DNA of 6,265 bases from Gemmatimonadota bacterium (GTDB lineage Bacteria; GCA-2686955), in contig JALXCG010000364.1 in the NCBI GenBank assembly GCA_026991065.1, positions 1 to 6,265 on the forward strand. Direction: 5' to 3'. Made by a program: the position numbers and the translations under genes. This document shows positions 4,905 through 6,265 of this stretch, in pieces (positions within the stretch are counted from its first letter, which is position 1; each line of letters starts with the position of its first letter). The notes under the pieces were generated by a model. That model ran no database searches. It was not told where the DNA came from and was given only the letters and a program-made list of their open reading frames with translations.

Positions 4905-6265
4905 GCGTCCCTGATCTCGTCGATTTCCGGGAGGACCTCGCCAACCAGCACCGGATCGACCGCGCACTCCTCCACCCTCTCCACAGCCGTCTCCCGCACC
5001 ACTCCCTGCAACGCTTCTTCGACCAACAATCGGGCACTTTCCCTGCCCTGTCCGCCGAGATTCAGCGGCGGTCCAACACACGAGGGGCACCCTTCCGTGC
5101 AGGAGCACTCCAGAATGCGATCCCGCGCCGCCTTGAGCAACGCCTCCGCTTCGTCATAGAGCCTGCGGCTCAGCCCCACCCCTCCAGGATAGGCATCGTA
5201 GACAAAAAGTGTGGGATTGCCGGAGCGGGGCTCCGCCACCATGGGAACCGGCACCACATCGCGGCGATCGCAGAGCGCGAAGAGAGGCGCCAGATTGCCC
5301 AAGAGATGAGCCAGTCCCCGCAAACCGCCTCCCAAGTCGCGCTTCACCGCTTCCGGCAGTGAAGCCAGCGACCACTCTACCCAAAACGCAGTCGTATGGA
5401 AATCGATCGGGGGAAGATGGATCTTCCCCGAGCCAACGTTCTCGTGAGTCTCGAAGCGCACTTTCTTGAAAAGCGGCACATGCTCGGTCACGCTCACTTC
5501 ACCGTGACCGCGGACTCCGCCGGGTGCGGCAACAACCGTCTCTTCATCGATCACCCGCACTTCAGCACGCGTCTCGGCATCGGTGTAATAGTCTACACGC
5601 ACGGGTTTTACGTAAGCGCGCCGACCTTCCCAATCGAACTCCACTACCTGCCAGGTCTTGCCCTGGTGTAGATAGATCGCTTCTTCGTAGACGGTTCGCG
5701 GAGCGGCATGGTAGTCGATCTCACCAATCACCCGGGTGTGATCGCGCTGGTCATGGATCACCACGTTCTCGGGTGCCGCGCGGCGCAACGAGACATCCGC
5801 CGCAGGAAATGTATCCGCACAGGACCAATGCCACTTCTCTCCCTCGCGGTGGACCACCTGGTGCTCTTCCAAATAATCCATGATCTCGGGCAAGCTCGCC
5901 TCAGGCCCAAACTCCTCGCCACGTTCAAAAGGAAGCTCAAAAGCCGCGCTGCGCGCGTGCGCCAAGAGAATCAGCACACCATTGGGATTGATCACACCGC
6001 TTTCCGCGGACGCGCCGAAAAGAAATTCCGGGTGGTTGGCAATGTACTGATCGAGTGGCGAGGAGGAGAGCACCAGAACAGCGATCGACGCGCTGTGACG
6101 TCGCCCCGCCCGCCCGGCTTGCTGCCAAGTCGAAGCAATCGAGCCGGGGTACCCGGCCATCACCACCGCATCGAGACTGCCGATATCGATGCCCAACTCC
6201 AGCGCATTGGTGCTGACCACGCCGTCCAGGTCACCCTCTCGCAACCCACGCTCAATCGCCCGCCG
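4901..6265 (-). CDS. mrfA: MrfA/YprA-family SF2 helicase, C-terminal part
   Basis: The frame is open from the right edge to a TGA at 4903-4901 and gives 454 residues; Bacillus subtilis MrfA has about 750, so the first helicase lobe (Walker A, DEAD/DEAH box) is outside. Visible residues, numbered from the edge: motif V STNALELGIDIG (18-29) and motif VI WQQAGRAGRR (47-56), which complete the second RecA-like lobe of an SF2 ATP-dependent DNA helicase. A YprA-type middle region follows, with IGEIDYHAAPRTVYEEAIYLHQG (180-202) as its clearest block. Next comes the DUF1998 domain: YDAYPGGVGLSRRLYD (356-371) and the four-cysteine cluster CSCTEGCPSC (387-396), a predicted zinc site. In Bacillus subtilis MrfA translocates 3'-5' and works with MrfB in a UvrABC-independent excision pathway for mitomycin C damage. 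It overlaps mrfB by 4 nt, so the pair should be coupled in translation. The acidic tail after about residue 420 is poorly conserved as far as I can judge. Confidence 0.93.
   Translation of the reverse strand, partial: RRAIERGLREGDLDGVVSTNALELGIDIGSLDAVVMAGYPGSIASTWQQAGRAGRRHSASIAVLVLSSSPLDQYIANHPEFLFGASAESGVINPNGVLILLAHARSAAFELPFERGEEFGPEASLPEIMDYLEEHQVVHREGEKWHWSCADTFPAADVSLRRAAPENVVIHDQRDHTRVIGEIDYHAAPRTVYEEAIYLHQGKTWQVVEFDWEGRRAYVKPVRVDYYTDAETRAEVRVIDEETVVAAPGGVRGHGEVSVTEHVPLFKKVRFETHENVGSGKIHLPPIDFHTTAFWVEWSLASLPEAVKRDLGGGLRGLAHLLGNLAPLFALCDRRDVVPVPMVAEPRSGNPTLFVYDAYPGGVGLSRRLYDEAEALLKAARDRILECSCTEGCPSCVGPPLNLGGQGRESARLLVEEALQGVVRETAVERVEECAVDPVLVGEVLPEIDEIRDA
4908..4912 (-). promoter_or_regulatory. 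Ribosome-binding site of mrfB inside mrfA
   Basis: AGGGA on the minus strand lies in the last mrfA codons, 3 nt before the mrfB GTG (5 nt if only AGG is counted). The spacing is short, which fits translation coupled to termination of mrfA rather than strong independent initiation. Confidence 0.45.

Noticed and set aside
4905-5108. 68-codon N-terminal extension of mrfB
   Set aside because: It would overlap mrfA by about 200 bp and reads as Gly/Arg-rich shadow sequence. The GTG at 4904 gives a YprB-like N-terminus and a 4-nt overlap.
3621-5159. 512-codon plus-strand open frame antisense to mrfB and the end of mrfA
   Set aside because: It is Arg/Pro/Gln-rich and low in complexity, with no domain, and lies opposite two genes with intact catalytic motifs.

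Overview
The window is a GC-rich, gene-dense piece of bacterial chromosome. It carries five protein genes, two of them cut by the window edges, and no rRNA, tRNA, CRISPR array or insertion sequence that I can recognise. The gene set (two bacterial-type aminoacyl-tRNA synthetases and the MrfA/MrfB repair pair) says Bacteria. GTG starts, Shine-Dalgarno-like sites and a 4-nt gene overlap agree. I cannot name the phylum from the sequence. The high GC content and divergent protein sequences argue against Bacillus, where MrfAB was characterised.

Layout, left to right. (1) Bases 1-935, minus strand: the N-terminal three quarters of seryl-tRNA synthetase (serS), running off the left edge. (2) Bases 936-1377: a divergent intergenic region of about 440 bp with no convincing gene but several short hairpins, including a nested one at 1136-1175. 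(3) Bases 1378-2508, plus strand: a UDPGP-family nucleotidyltransferase, probably making UDP-glucose or a related UDP-sugar. (4) A 22-bp convergent gap, then bases 2531-3544, minus strand: tryptophanyl-tRNA synthetase (trpS). (5) Bases 3545-3692: a gap holding a good trpS ribosome-binding site, a promoter-like element, a 12-bp perfect palindrome and two pairs of short direct repeats that share a 17-bp period. (6) Bases 3693-4904, minus strand: mrfB (YprB family), a DEDDh-type exonuclease domain followed by TPR-like helices. (7) Bases 4901-6265, minus strand: the C-terminal part of mrfA (YprA family), a superfamily 2 DNA helicase with a four-cysteine C-terminal domain, running off the right edge.

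How the genes fit together. mrfA and mrfB overlap by 4 nt (the GTG start of mrfB shares bases with the TGA stop of mrfA), so they are almost certainly co-transcribed and translationally coupled. In Bacillus subtilis the homologous pair acts in a nucleotide excision pathway, independent of UvrABC, that repairs mitomycin C damage. trpS lies downstream on the same strand and may be read through from mrfAB, but the gap and the promoter-like element leave room for separate expression. serS and the UDP-sugar gene diverge from the intergenic region on the left. The most notable content is the MrfAB module in an apparently non-Bacillus genome. I see no clearly undescribed system.
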